A stretch of DNA of 32,877 nucleotides from Candidatus Fermentibacterota bacterium (lineage in GTDB: Bacteria; Fermentibacterota; Fermentibacteria; Fermentibacterales; JCC-6). The notes below the pieces were generated by a model that saw nothing but the letters and a program-made list of their open reading frames with translations, was not told the origin of the DNA and ran no database searches. Below, piece by piece: positions 23,386 through 32,816 of the stretch. Position 1 is the stretch's first letter. Every line of letters starts with the position of its first letter. The DNA lies in NCBI GenBank assembly GCA_030609965.1, contig JAUWSQ010000029.1, positions 1 to 32,877 of the forward strand. The letters run 5' to 3'. Made by a program: the position numbers and the translations under genes.

Positions 23386-24508
23386 CATCATTCGTGTTCT
23401 TTTCGATCTTAGTATAGTGCCACATGCACTTGGTGGAGTCTCCAGGTACCTTCTCTCTGTTGCCGGTGCACTGATGGAAGTTGCGGACCGCTTCGGGATA
23501 GATTTCATCCCTCTCGATATTCCAGCTGCGCATCCCGGTGTTCCCGGACCGGAAATGGACTGCATGATCCTTGAAACACCCTTCTACCTCAAGATACCAT
23601 ATTTCAGAAGAATTCCAATAAGAAAAAGATGGGAAAAGAGATCACGGGCAAAGAGACTATGTGCATATGCGGGAGGGAAGTCGATCTTTCATCACAGTGG
23701 CGTTCAGCCTGAATATCCCGCTGGAAGTATTTCCGTAATAACCGTATACGATCTTTCAGCACTTGAATACCCACAGTGGCATACCAAGGAAACCATTCTA
23801 TTCGCTGAAAAGGAAGCCAGGTTGATAGAAAGCGGCTCTTCGGTTATGGCGATATCGGAATGGACAAAGCAGCGTGTTATGGAATATTTCGGTTTACCTC
23901 CCGAAAGGGTTTTCTGCGCTGGAGGAGCTGCGGACAGCATATTTTCACCTGGTTCGCCGAAAGCGGCAGTTATGGAAGCAAATGATCTTGAGCCTGGAGG
24001 ATATCTGCTTCATGTCGGTAACTTTGTTCCAAGAAAGAACATTCCATTTCTGCTGGATGTCTACAGAAGATCCAGAGATAATGGAGTTGATATCCCAATT
24101 GTATTTGTTGGGGCGGGAGGATGGGGGGATGTGAAAATTGATAAGGGACCTGGAGTGAGGCTACTGAGGAACATTCCTGACAGAACAGTAGTTGAGCTGT
24201 ACCGTGGGGCCAGAGCACTTTTATGCCCCAGCAGGTTCGAGGGACTTGGCTTACCGATACTTGAAGCTTTCGCCTGCGGCACTCCGGTTATTTCAAGCAA
24301 TGTTACTGCTCTTCTGGATACCGTAGGTAACAACGGCATTCTGCTTGATCCCTGTGATCATCAGGCCTGGGTCAGGGAAATTACCGCACTTGAGGAACCG
24401 GAAAGGGTTGCTGAACTCAGGGATTTGTCCTCCGCAGCCGACAGGAAGAACTGGAACGACATAGCCGGAGGCATCTGCCGATTCTACAGGAAGATATCAG
24501 GTTTATGA
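23369..24508 (+). CDS. GT4-family glycosyltransferase
   Basis: About 379 residues from ATG 23369; in-frame starts at 23351 and 23354 are also possible and all lie inside the previous gene. The N-terminus has RVLFDLSIVPHALGGVSRYLL, the GGVSRY loop typical of mannosyltransferase-like GT4 enzymes. The C-terminal domain has HVGNFVPRKNIPFLLDVY and the donor-binding motif CPSRFEGLGLPILEAFACGTPVI, with the E-x7-E glutamates present. It is expected to add a hexose, often mannose, to a lipid-linked glycan on the cytoplasmic face. It lies in the overlapping cluster and ends in an ATGA overlap with the next gene. Confidence 0.88.
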   Translation: MLSGNSIIRVLFDLSIVPHALGGVSRYLLSVAGALMEVADRFGIDFIPLDIPAAHPGVPGPEMDCMILETPFYLKIPYFRRIPIRKRWEKRSRAKRLCAYAGGKSIFHHSGVQPEYPAGSISVITVYDLSALEYPQWHTKETILFAEKEARLIESGSSVMAISEWTKQRVMEYFGLPPERVFCAGGAADSIFSPGSPKAAVMEANDLEPGGYLLHVGNFVPRKNIPFLLDVYRRSRDNGVDIPIVFVGAGGWGDVKIDKGPGVRLLRNIPDRTVVELYRGARALLCPSRFEGLGLPILEAFACGTPVISSNVTALLDTVGNNGILLDPCDHQAWVREITALEEPERVAELRDLSSAADRKNWNDIAGGICRFYRKISGL

Positions 24509-25749
24509 AGATACTTCATCTTGTCCACAGATCCTGGCCCTATCACGGAGGCGCAGAGCGTTACGTTCTGGAACATGCCCTTGCCGGAAATAGATGGGGG
24601 CACGAGTCGGTCATCTGCACAACCAACGCATGGGACATGTCCTGGCTGGTTTCCAGATCTGGTCAGTATATTAAGAGAAGATCGGATATCTGGAATGGCA
24701 TTGAAATAATACGTTTTCCCGTAGTGCATCCTCCTCTGCAGAATCTCCTGCGAGCTGTTCTTAGAAGAATATCACTCTGTGGTCCTGATCGTTATTTCTA
24801 TCCGAATCCTTTCATACCTTCTTTACACAGGTGGCTTTCAGTGGATAGAGGATTCGACTTCGTTCATGCCAATGCGATGCCCTTCATGCTTTACGAAGGA
24901 TGGTGTCACAGCAGGAAGACAGGGGCAGGACTCGCTTCAGTTCCTCTTCCCAATGTGGGGGAGAAGTACAGGAGTATAAAGGCGCTTCACTATTTCAGTG
25001 GCTGCCAGAAGAAGATTCTCCAGAACAGCACATTTGTCGTTGCCCAGAGCCAGTTTGAGAAAGAGCTCTACACCGGTATGGGAATACCGGAAGAAAGGGT
25101 TCACATCTCTGGCTGCGGGATCGATCAAGAGGAGTTTCAAAACGCAGATCCGGACTTGGTCCTTAAGCGATTCGGAATAAAGAAACCTTTGGTTCTGAGT
25201 CTGACAGCTCACTGCAGGGACAGGGGAACAGAACATATTCTCGAAGCGTGCAGGAATCTGTGGATGAAAGGACATGAATTCACTCTTATGCTTGCAGGTC
25301 CAGTATTCCCTGATGTGGAAAAGTATCTCGCAGACTGTTCTGAATCAGTCGGGGAATTCAATGAAAATATTGTAATAACAGGATATGTAAGCAATAGTGA
25401 TCGCATAGATTTGCTTGCTGCAGCGGATATGCTTCTGCAACCATCACGCCTGGACTGTTTCGGAATTGTGATTCTGGAGGCCTGGGCATCCGGGAAACCG
25501 GTTATCGGGTGCTGGTCGGGGGGTATGCCGGATATGATTCAGGATGGAAGCAATGGTTTCCTTGTATCGTGGGGTGATACAGTCTCGTTGATGAACAGGA
25601 TAGAGATACTCCTGGGCAACCCAGAGCTTGGACAGGTCATGGGCTCAAGGGGACGGAAGGAAGTACTTGAAAGGTTTACCTGGGAGAAGGTTACTGATAG
25701 TTTCTACAGGCGTCTTTCGCAATGCTGCCAGGAAGTAAGCAGCGTATGA
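24505..25749 (+). CDS. GT4-family glycosyltransferase
   Basis: A 414-residue GT-B protein. The N-terminal signature is ILHLVHRSWPYHGGAERYVLE, with the GGAERY acceptor loop. The C-terminal domain carries LSLTAHCRDRGTEHILEACR and the donor motif LQPSRLDCFGIVILEAWASGKPVIG, with the usual pair of glutamates reduced to one clear Glu because DCFG replaces EGFG. A helical C-terminal tail follows. Its start overlaps the stop of the previous gene by ATGA. It is expected to act in the cytoplasm as one step of glycan assembly. The sugar is not readable from sequence. Confidence 0.87.
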   Translation: MKILHLVHRSWPYHGGAERYVLEHALAGNRWGHESVICTTNAWDMSWLVSRSGQYIKRRSDIWNGIEIIRFPVVHPPLQNLLRAVLRRISLCGPDRYFYPNPFIPSLHRWLSVDRGFDFVHANAMPFMLYEGWCHSRKTGAGLASVPLPNVGEKYRSIKALHYFSGCQKKILQNSTFVVAQSQFEKELYTGMGIPEERVHISGCGIDQEEFQNADPDLVLKRFGIKKPLVLSLTAHCRDRGTEHILEACRNLWMKGHEFTLMLAGPVFPDVEKYLADCSESVGEFNENIVITGYVSNSDRIDLLAAADMLLQPSRLDCFGIVILEAWASGKPVIGCWSGGMPDMIQDGSNGFLVSWGDTVSLMNRIEILLGNPELGQVMGSRGRKEVLERFTWEKVTDSFYRRLSQCCQEVSSV

Positions 25750-27002
25750 AGAAGAAAATCACTGCCATTGTGGTTACATGGAATTCGGAGAAGCTGATTC
25801 CGGAACTCGCCAGGACAGCCAGAGCTATTGAACCGCTGTGCAACATCGTAATATCCGATAACGCCTCAAATGATTCTACAGTTGAGATTGCAGAGGAAAT
25901 GATTCCCGGAGCTTTAATCATCAGAAACGGAAAGAACGGCGGTTTCGGGTACGGAAACAACAGGGCTCTTTCGATCTGTGACACCGAGTACGTTCTATTT
26001 CTGAATTCCGATGCTTCCATTACATCATCATCACTGGACAAGCTTGTATGTACGCTTGAAAATACCCCGGGCGCAGCAGGTGTTCAGCCTCTTGTAAGGC
26101 TGTGGGGCTGGCCGCTCATCACACTGAGTGCAGGCGCGGCCATGACCGAATACGGGAGGGGTTACGATTTCGATTTCATGCATTTCCAGCCATTTCCGAA
26201 CAGGATGACGGTAGAAGTTCCCTGTATAACTGCAGCTTTATCTCTTTTTCGAACTGATGTGCTCCGAAAAGCAGGTGGATTTGATGAAAACATATTCATG
26301 TATTACGAAGATGTGGACCTATGCCTTCGATTGAGAGGAATGGGTTATACATTTCTCCTGCAAACCGAGTCCGAGGGAAAGCACATGATGGGTGCTTCGA
26401 GCAGAAGAAGACTTGCAGAGAAGTGGGAACTTCAGTCTTCAGCATATATGACAAGGAAATTCCTGGGCGGAATGAACTGCATACTGCCGGATTACTGGAG
26501 AAGAACCGAGTTGAGAACAAGGATATCCTGCATCTTGAAGGGCAGGCCCTGGCTCTGGAGGCTGGCAGCGCTGCACAGAGCGCGGAAAATGAAAATTACA
26601 CATTCAGCCCTTCCAGAGGAATATTTAATGCACCTGCTTGCTCCAAGACCCCTTAGAATGCCTCACCCGAGACAGGATGACCAGCCTTTGGCACCCCACC
26701 TCCAGAGCAATGTTAAGAAGGGGCCGGGATGGGATTGCAATAAAACAGGCAGTTGCGGTTTTGCCTGCCTTTGCGTACCTGATAAGGAAGGAACACTTAC
26801 ATTGGCAATTCGATCATGTAATATTCCTGGATCAGTCGGTCTGTGGTCGAATACAGCATCTCCATCCAGAATATTTCTGAATGGTGGACAGAATCGGGAA
26901 ATAACCGCTGCGGTCCCAGGTGGAGTAGAAGAACTCTATCTGGTGCCTGACAGGAGTGAACAGATCATTGAGCTGGAAAATGTCACATACAAGTACAAAT
27001 AA
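25746..27002 (+). CDS. GT2 glycosyltransferase (rhamnosyltransferase-like) with C-terminal beta-rich extension
   Basis: From ATG 25746, which overlaps the previous stop as ATGA, the product has 418 residues. The GT-A core (to about 290) is of the WbbL rhamnosyltransferase type: AIVVTWNSEKLIPEL, NGKNGGFGYGNNRAL, FLNSDASI in the DxD position, and GGFDENIFMYYEDVDLCLRLR. The last ~110 residues are extra: a Cys-containing linker (DCNKTGSCGFACLC) and a beta-strand-rich domain (GTLTLAIRSCNIPGSVGLWS, then SRIFLNGG) that looks like a galactose-binding-type sandwich. Similar tails occur on three other products of this cluster. Rhamnose as donor is a family-level guess. Confidence 0.85.
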   Translation: MKKKITAIVVTWNSEKLIPELARTARAIEPLCNIVISDNASNDSTVEIAEEMIPGALIIRNGKNGGFGYGNNRALSICDTEYVLFLNSDASITSSSLDKLVCTLENTPGAAGVQPLVRLWGWPLITLSAGAAMTEYGRGYDFDFMHFQPFPNRMTVEVPCITAALSLFRTDVLRKAGGFDENIFMYYEDVDLCLRLRGMGYTFLLQTESEGKHMMGASSRRRLAEKWELQSSAYMTRKFLGGMNCILPDYWRRTELRTRISCILKGRPWLWRLAALHRARKMKITHSALPEEYLMHLLAPRPLRMPHPRQDDQPLAPHLQSNVKKGPGWDCNKTGSCGFACLCVPDKEGTLTLAIRSCNIPGSVGLWSNTASPSRIFLNGGQNREITAAVPGGVEELYLVPDRSEQIIELENVTYKYK

Positions 27003-27759
27003 GCTTATTTTCGCACTGGTGATATCCATCGGAGTATTTATTTTACATGGTTTCTCTTTTTTCACTATAGCAATTTGTCTGTACACTGCCGGGACAGCAC
27101 TCTTAAAAGGTCCTCGGGCTGTTACTTATTTTACGGTCATTTCTGGAGGGCTGTCATTACTGTTTGTAAGCGGCACCGGAGGCCCTGCGCTGCTCACTAT
27201 CGGTGCTGTGCTTGCAGTTGTACTTTCGGATTCTGCCGCTTCAAGGTACCTTTTCTTTCTTTCCGCAGTTTGCATTCTTCTCACTGGAGCAATCGATGGA
27301 ATACTACCCCTTACAGCAGCTGTACTAGTCGCTTCGGTATTTAAAAGGGATAAATGGCGTGCACTTATCCTTGCAGGAGGGGTTTCCGCGTTACTGATAA
27401 TCTCCGGTCTTCCGTCCTCGAAGGAGCCAGGTTCTTTTGTATCGGAGGAAATTCTGAGAGATGGCAAAGTGTTATGGACGGAACCGGCTCAAGTGAATAT
27501 CAGTATGCCGGAATTGATTCTTCAGGCTCCCGGAATAGATGCTGCCTTTATTACTCTGAAGGTTTCCGCGGGGGGAGTAAGGGACAGCAATCTGGTGGGC
27601 TATGTCAATTCCGCTGACAGGACATTTCCTGTTTATCCGGGTGAGAATACACTTATCATAGAAGAACCCGAATTTCCGGTATCGATCCGTTTGTCCCGCT
27701 CATGGAAACCCTTTTCCCATCCTGTAATCCATTTTGAGTCTGCGGAGGCCATATTTTGA
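26980..27759 (+). CDS. Membrane protein with C-terminal beta-rich domain
   Basis: The family is not recognised. About 259 residues from ATG 26980; GTG 26956 is an alternative start. Four to six hydrophobic helices occupy roughly residues 5-145 (LIFALVISIGVFILHGFSFF, ALLTIGAVLAVVL, FFLSAVCILLTGAI and ALILAGGVSALLIISGL). The remaining ~110 residues form a beta-rich domain (VLWTEPAQVNISMPELIL, then AAFITLKVSAGGV and NLVGYVNSADRTFPVYPGEN) probably on the outer face of the membrane. It overlaps both neighbours, so it is co-translated with the glycosyltransferases and may assist glycan assembly or anchoring. It is too short to be a Wzx flippase or Wzy polymerase. Confidence 0.7.
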   Translation: MSHTSTNKLIFALVISIGVFILHGFSFFTIAICLYTAGTALLKGPRAVTYFTVISGGLSLLFVSGTGGPALLTIGAVLAVVLSDSAASRYLFFLSAVCILLTGAIDGILPLTAAVLVASVFKRDKWRALILAGGVSALLIISGLPSSKEPGSFVSEEILRDGKVLWTEPAQVNISMPELILQAPGIDAAFITLKVSAGGVRDSNLVGYVNSADRTFPVYPGENTLIIEEPEFPVSIRLSRSWKPFSHPVIHFESAEAIF

Positions 27760-29831
27760 TCACTCTCAGACGGATCGCTGCAGAGAGGTCCGGGATGATT
27801 TTCCATGCGGCGTCTTCAATGTTGATTTTCTTCATCTGGCGGATCACCGGTATGCCATCTCCAGGGTTGCTGGGAAGGCTCGTACCTTTATGCTGGCTGA
27901 TAACAGCGTCAGTATATGGAAAGGGTGGAATCCCAAGGTTATCCATATATCTTCTGGCGATATTCACAGTATTTTCACTTTTCTGGACGGTGGATACGGG
28001 ATTTGAAGTTATTGCAGCAGCGTGCGGTCTGATGGGTATATTTCCCGGACTCCTGGCACTGTCCTCCAGAAAGTTCGGAATAATGCTGGCTATGCTGCCA
28101 TTGATTCCTATGATACTTCTACTGGTTCCTTTTACCGGCGATGAACCACACTACGCTTTCATAACAGAAAGGCTGGTAAATCCCGGAACTGGCCGATTCA
28201 GCGAATACTCCAGCCAGTTAGGCGATACGGTTGCAGGAATCTCACATCATCAAAGCTTTTACCCGGCTCTGATGATACCAGGATATCCACTCTCTGAACC
28301 TGGTATCAGGGGAATGAATATTCTGTTTGCCATGGCGGCACTGGTTCTGATGTCGAAGATATTCAGGGATTCAGGTTTGAAAAACTGGAAACAGCTTACC
28401 GTGCTCGGTTTTCTCCTTATACCCGGCAGCAGTATTCTTGGCCTTGTCTTTCCTGGCTGGCTGGCTCTCGCAGTATTTCTCTCAGCTGTTTATGCGTACA
28501 GAAGGTCGAAGAAGAGCATCTGGATAATAAGTGCTGCGATTATTCTGGTGCTTATTAAATTCCGATTCATCGGACTCTCCATTGGTCTACTTGTGGCACT
28601 GATAATCGAATTTAAAGGAAGAAGAAGACTTATCCTTTCTGCAACACTGGTGTGTCTTGTCACTGCAGGTTTACTCTTTGACCTTTTTATACTGAACGGA
28701 CGGATATTCTGGGTCAGATACGGGAATATGTCGTTTATTAAAGTACTATTCCTGCAACCGCTTTTCAGAACACCAGAAGTACTCTTAGCTGCCGGCTCTT
28801 CTCTTGTCGATATAGAATGCGGCATGCTCTGGAAGGCACCATGGGTACTTGCGGGGCTTGCAGGAATCCAACTGCTGAGAAAATTTGACAGGAACCTGTT
28901 CATCTGGCTTGGCCTTCCCGCTCTCTTCTATTTTCTGATTCTTATCTTCTGGAATCCTGCAGAGTGGAGCGGCATGCCCGGACCAGTGGGAAGGATGCTT
29001 CTACCACTTCTTCCTGTTCTCCTCGCTTCGCTCGGGCTTGTTCTGAAAAGAAAAGGCGTACAAATACTGATCTGGGTATCTCTGGGTATTTCCGCTGTCC
29101 TGTTCACTCATCCCATTCTCAGGTTCAACTTCGCTGATGGCTCGGATTCTCTGGTTAGCAGAATTTCAGGGCAATTCAGCAGGATAACTGAATTGCTGCC
29201 CAGTACGGTAAGGCTTGATCTCCCGATATTCCTTGGATGGATAATACTCGCCGGAATTATAATCATGTTCTTTAAACGTAGAAGCAGATTTGCTGAATAT
29301 ACTGTTACTTCTGTCTTCATCGCACTGTGCCTCTTCGGAGGATTGGAGAAGAAATCGTGGGAAGCTGAGGATATTCCATCTGAATACAGGAACTACTGTA
29401 CTATATACCCCGATGAAACGGGTCTTGAATTGAGGAAGTTCTGGTTCTTTTCAAGAGAGAAAATGCTAAGACTTTCGCAAGTTGAGGATGCCGTGATTCT
29501 GCCTGTACCTGAAAATGCAGGGGATTCACTTAGACTTACAGTATTCCACAGCTCATTCTCCTCCGGAGCTGATACCGGTATTGAAATCTCATGTGGAGAG
29601 TGGTGTGATTCTGTATATGCATCATCGGAAGTTATGGAAACACCTCGATGGGTGCTTATTATGAGGGATACCCGTCTTCCTGTAATGCCTGAAAACCTGA
29701 AGGAAATTCGATCTGAATTCATTGTTCCATTAAATGACTGCACGGAAAGTATCCGGATAACACCTCTTGGGCTTGATGGCAGGCATGGTAGATTTAACGG
29801 AATCTATCTTGACAGGATACTGCTGAGGTAA
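27756..29831 (+). CDS. GT-C-like integral membrane glycosyltransferase
   Basis: A 691-residue protein with about 10-12 transmembrane helices and a C-terminal soluble domain (about 545-691). The key clue is GDEPHYAFITERLV at the end of the early helices: the acidic GDEPHY motif is typical of periplasm-facing GT-C enzymes of the PMT/ArnT type that use polyprenyl-phosphate sugars. The GT2 enzyme at 21219 could make that donor. The start is TTG at 27756, overlapping the previous stop as TTGA, with GGAGG 7 nt upstream. The C-terminal domain is beta-rich (DSLRLTVFHSSFSSG, then RFNGIYLDRILLR). It is the last gene of the glycan cluster; the kinase gene begins 23 bp later. Confidence 0.75.
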   Translation: MITLRRIAAERSGMIFHAASSMLIFFIWRITGMPSPGLLGRLVPLCWLITASVYGKGGIPRLSIYLLAIFTVFSLFWTVDTGFEVIAAACGLMGIFPGLLALSSRKFGIMLAMLPLIPMILLLVPFTGDEPHYAFITERLVNPGTGRFSEYSSQLGDTVAGISHHQSFYPALMIPGYPLSEPGIRGMNILFAMAALVLMSKIFRDSGLKNWKQLTVLGFLLIPGSSILGLVFPGWLALAVFLSAVYAYRRSKKSIWIISAAIILVLIKFRFIGLSIGLLVALIIEFKGRRRLILSATLVCLVTAGLLFDLFILNGRIFWVRYGNMSFIKVLFLQPLFRTPEVLLAAGSSLVDIECGMLWKAPWVLAGLAGIQLLRKFDRNLFIWLGLPALFYFLILIFWNPAEWSGMPGPVGRMLLPLLPVLLASLGLVLKRKGVQILIWVSLGISAVLFTHPILRFNFADGSDSLVSRISGQFSRITELLPSTVRLDLPIFLGWIILAGIIIMFFKRRSRFAEYTVTSVFIALCLFGGLEKKSWEAEDIPSEYRNYCTIYPDETGLELRKFWFFSREKMLRLSQVEDAVILPVPENAGDSLRLTVFHSSFSSGADTGIEISCGEWCDSVYASSEVMETPRWVLIMRDTRLPVMPENLKEIRSEFIVPLNDCTESIRITPLGLDGRHGRFNGIYLDRILLR

Positions 29832-29854
29832 GTAATTGCCGTAAAGGAGATCCA

Positions 29855-31543
29855 TTGTCGAAGAAATTCATTATAGGTGTTGAACTTCTGACGGGGCTGG
29901 TCATCGGAGCTGCTGCTGCTGCAGTTGCAGTATCCTTTATAATCGTATTCCTTGTAGACAGGGAATTTGCAGCTGAATCAGGTCATATGGCTACGGCAAC
30001 AGCTTATGCAATAAGCAATTCCATCGGTGCTTCCAATACTGTGGACATATTTGAAAGCATTACAGCACCTCTTATCCAGAGCGGAAACCTGGAAGCTGCG
30101 GTGATACTTGATTCTTCCGGGAACATGATTTCAGCTGTTGGACTCTCTTCCTCCCAGGAGGTGCCGGTACCTGCGGAGACACCTGACTGGTACTTCGTTC
30201 AGCAGGCTCAAACTGATCTGCTTATCGGCATCAGGCCAGACATGTCGTCGATTTCCACAATATACAGAACACTTGTAATAGGCCTTGCGGCACTGACAAT
30301 AGCCCTGGCAGTTCTGGCATTCTTTACACCCAGATATCTTGCACGTACTGTAATTCACCCATTGAGGGAGATCCTTTTTGAGGCTGACCGTTTCAGTAGC
30401 GGTAGCGGAACTGATCCGGAAGCTGCAGGCGCTTCTTTCCACCGTCTTGTGCAGCTTCTTCACGAAAGGGATCAGCAGCTGAACGAACTCAGGAGAATGG
30501 CTGAACAGAGAGCTGACAGGGTGGAGGAAAGATCAGGTGCAATTCTATCGGTCCTTGGATCGGCAGTATTAGCGATTGATAAAAATGGTAAACTCTCACT
30601 TTTCAACAGGCAGTCAGAAGAACTCTTCAATCTGAGCGATGATGATATTATGAAAGAATTCCCGTGGGAGAGAACTCCCACCGGTCATCAGCTTAAACCC
30701 CTTCTTCTTTCAATGAGCAAAATGGGGAATACATCTTCCGAGCTTCAGATCAGGGATAAAATTCTGAAAACCGATAGAATGTACAGTGTAGAAATATCCC
30801 GATCAAGAGCTGATGAGATCGCTCTCCTGGTTACCGATGTAACCAGAATAAGTGAACTGGAAAAGAAAATAGCCGATGAAACTGCAATGGCTGACATCGG
30901 GGCCGCGTCTGCAGGAATATCACATGAAATGGGAAATACACTATGCGCTCTGTCCGGATTTGTAGACCTTCTTGCCAGAGGACATTCGGACGAAAGAACG
31001 CTGAATATCCTGTCCGAGGTAAAAAGGGAAGTTGATTCAGCCCAGGACAGGATAAATTCACTGGGAAACTTCGCCAGATCTCCAGAACCGGTATCCTCTA
31101 ATCTGGGCAGGGATGATATTGTTTCCATATGCGGGGAAGCATGCAGGCTGGCAAGTGAAAGATGTTCCGTACGAGTCTCAGCTGATGAAATATCGATAAA
31201 AGCTGACAGAAGGCTTCTGGCATCGTGTATCTGTAATATCGTAAAGAATGCGATAGAGGCTGATCCATCCTCAGAGGTAGATATAACAGTAAGAAAGAAC
31301 GATGAGAATCTTATAATATCGGTTACGGATACGGGACCAGGCCTTTCCATGGACAGGGAGGAGGTCTTCAGACCCTTTAGGACAACCAAGAATAGAAGCA
31401 GCGGTAATATGGGACTTGGACTTTCCGTCAGCAGGAGAATAATAAAATCCATGGGCGGAGAACTCAGGGGCGAGAACAGAACCGAAGGAGGAGCCCTCTT
31501 CATGATTCTATTCCCGATTCAGCGATTTGATGGAGGTAAATGA
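29855..31543 (+). CDS. Membrane sensor histidine kinase (NtrB/AtoS-like)
   Basis: A 562-residue kinase starting at TTG 29855 with AAGGAG 5-6 nt upstream. It has a first transmembrane helix (about 12-32), a periplasmic sensor of ~100 residues, a second helix (about 138-160), a HAMP-like linker, a PAS domain (about 222-325: ILSVLGSAVLAIDKNGKLSLFN) and the kinase core. The H-box is SAGISHEMGNTL with His357 as phosphorylation site; N-box NIVKNAIEADPSSE; D-box DTGPGLSM; and GNMGLGLSVSRRI. The spacing fits kinases that serve NtrC-type regulators. Its stop overlaps the start of the response regulator gene, so the two form a pair. The signal is unknown. Confidence 0.93.
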   Translation: MSKKFIIGVELLTGLVIGAAAAAVAVSFIIVFLVDREFAAESGHMATATAYAISNSIGASNTVDIFESITAPLIQSGNLEAAVILDSSGNMISAVGLSSSQEVPVPAETPDWYFVQQAQTDLLIGIRPDMSSISTIYRTLVIGLAALTIALAVLAFFTPRYLARTVIHPLREILFEADRFSSGSGTDPEAAGASFHRLVQLLHERDQQLNELRRMAEQRADRVEERSGAILSVLGSAVLAIDKNGKLSLFNRQSEELFNLSDDDIMKEFPWERTPTGHQLKPLLLSMSKMGNTSSELQIRDKILKTDRMYSVEISRSRADEIALLVTDVTRISELEKKIADETAMADIGAASAGISHEMGNTLCALSGFVDLLARGHSDERTLNILSEVKREVDSAQDRINSLGNFARSPEPVSSNLGRDDIVSICGEACRLASERCSVRVSADEISIKADRRLLASCICNIVKNAIEADPSSEVDITVRKNDENLIISVTDTGPGLSMDREEVFRPFRTTKNRSSGNMGLGLSVSRRIIKSMGGELRGENRTEGGALFMILFPIQRFDGGK

Positions 31544-32816
31544 TATCGAAAGAATTCTGCTTATCGAAGATAAACGCGCCATGCGCAATATGCTTACAAC
31601 AGCCCTGCATGAAGATGGGTGGGATGTAACCGCTGTATCTTCGGGAACGGAAGCGCTGAAGATAATCGAGAGCTGCGCTTTCGATATTCTGCTGAGTGAT
31701 ATTTGTCTTCCTGGAAATATTGACGGGATGCACATCCTCAGAAAATCCAGGGAATTCAACTATGGGACACCGGTGATTCTCATGACTGCTTTCGGTACCG
31801 TTAACCTTGCTGTTGAAGCGATGAAGGAGGGGGCAAGGGATTTTATAACCAAACCTTTCGATCTTGACAGACTCCTGTCACTGCTGAAACGGTACGTGCA
31901 TTCGACAGGCACTGATATTGTAGGATCTTCTCCCGCCCTTCATTCAACACTCAGAAGGGCATTGAAGGGTGCTGAAACCGATCTGAATATTCTTGTGCTG
32001 GGTGAGAGCGGAACCGGAAAAGAACTTCTCGCGAGAATGATACACAGGGAAAGTTCAATTTCAGATGGACCCTTCGTACCTGTTAACTGCGCTGCCATAC
32101 CCGCTGATCTAATGGAAAGTGAACTATTCGGGGCGGAAAAGGGAGCTTACACAGGGGCTGATCGGACAAGAGCGGGCAGGTTTGAGCATGCCAATGGTGG
32201 AACCATCTTTCTCGATGAGGTTGGAGACCTTGAGACTTCGCTGCAGGGCAAGCTTCTAAGAGTGCTTCAGGAACGGGAATACACCAGAGTCGGAGGATCA
32301 GAGATATTCCACACAAACGCCAGGGTCATCTCAGCGAGCAACAGAGAATTGAAGGAGGAAACCGAAGCGGGCAGATTCAGAAAGGATCTATACTTTAGAA
32401 TAGGGGAGTTCCCTGTTACACTCTCACCGCTTCGAGAAAGAGCGGAGGATATACCCGAACTGGCCATGCACTTCCTGCAGCAGTCCGGACACCGCGAAGT
32501 GATCATCACAGAGAATGCGATGATCAAGCTTAAGGGATACAAATGGCCGGGTAATATCAGACAGCTCAGAAGCATAGTGCTGAGGGCAGCAGCTCTTGCC
32601 GATGATCGGATCATAGATGCAGGGATACTGGAGATCGACGATATAGCTTCAGCTGAAGGACTCCTTGAAGAATCCGCGAGAGCGGGGAAGCTTCGGGAAG
32701 TGGAAATGATAAGAAGAGCATTGAAGAAAACCGGCGGAAACAGGAAATTGGCCGCTGAGATACTTAAGGTCAGCTACAGAACCCTGCTTTCGAGACTGAA
32801 GGAATTGGATATATGA
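31530..32816 (+). CDS. Sigma-54-dependent response regulator (NtrC family)
   Basis: About 428 residues from ATG 31530. The receiver domain (1-115) has the acidic pair Glu13-Asp14 in LLIEDKRAM, phospho-acceptor Asp57 in LLSDICLPG, and Lys in ITKPFDL. The AAA+ domain (about 130-365) has Walker A GESGTGKELLAR, the sigma-54 contact loop as GAYTGA (a Tyr variant of GAFTGA), Walker B GGTIFLDEVGDL and the R-finger region RKDLYFRIGEFPVTL. The C-terminus is a Fis-type helix-turn-helix (GGNRKLAAEILKVSYRTLLSRLKEL). It should activate RpoN-dependent promoters when phosphorylated by the adjacent kinase. It overlaps the kinase gene by 14 bp and has no strong ribosome-binding site of its own at this ATG. 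The gene is complete. Confidence 0.95.
   Translation: MEVNDIERILLIEDKRAMRNMLTTALHEDGWDVTAVSSGTEALKIIESCAFDILLSDICLPGNIDGMHILRKSREFNYGTPVILMTAFGTVNLAVEAMKEGARDFITKPFDLDRLLSLLKRYVHSTGTDIVGSSPALHSTLRRALKGAETDLNILVLGESGTGKELLARMIHRESSISDGPFVPVNCAAIPADLMESELFGAEKGAYTGADRTRAGRFEHANGGTIFLDEVGDLETSLQGKLLRVLQEREYTRVGGSEIFHTNARVISASNRELKEETEAGRFRKDLYFRIGEFPVTLSPLRERAEDIPELAMHFLQQSGHREVIITENAMIKLKGYKWPGNIRQLRSIVLRAAALADDRIIDAGILEIDDIASAEGLLEESARAGKLREVEMIRRALKKTGGNRKLAAEILKVSYRTLLSRLKELDI

Noticed and set aside
31545..31547. A second ATC start, for the NtrC-like gene (GGAGG lies 8 nt upstream)
   Set aside because: An in-frame ATG exists at 31530 and gives a normal receiver-domain start, so the ATC is not needed; coupling to the kinase gene explains the missing ribosome-binding site.
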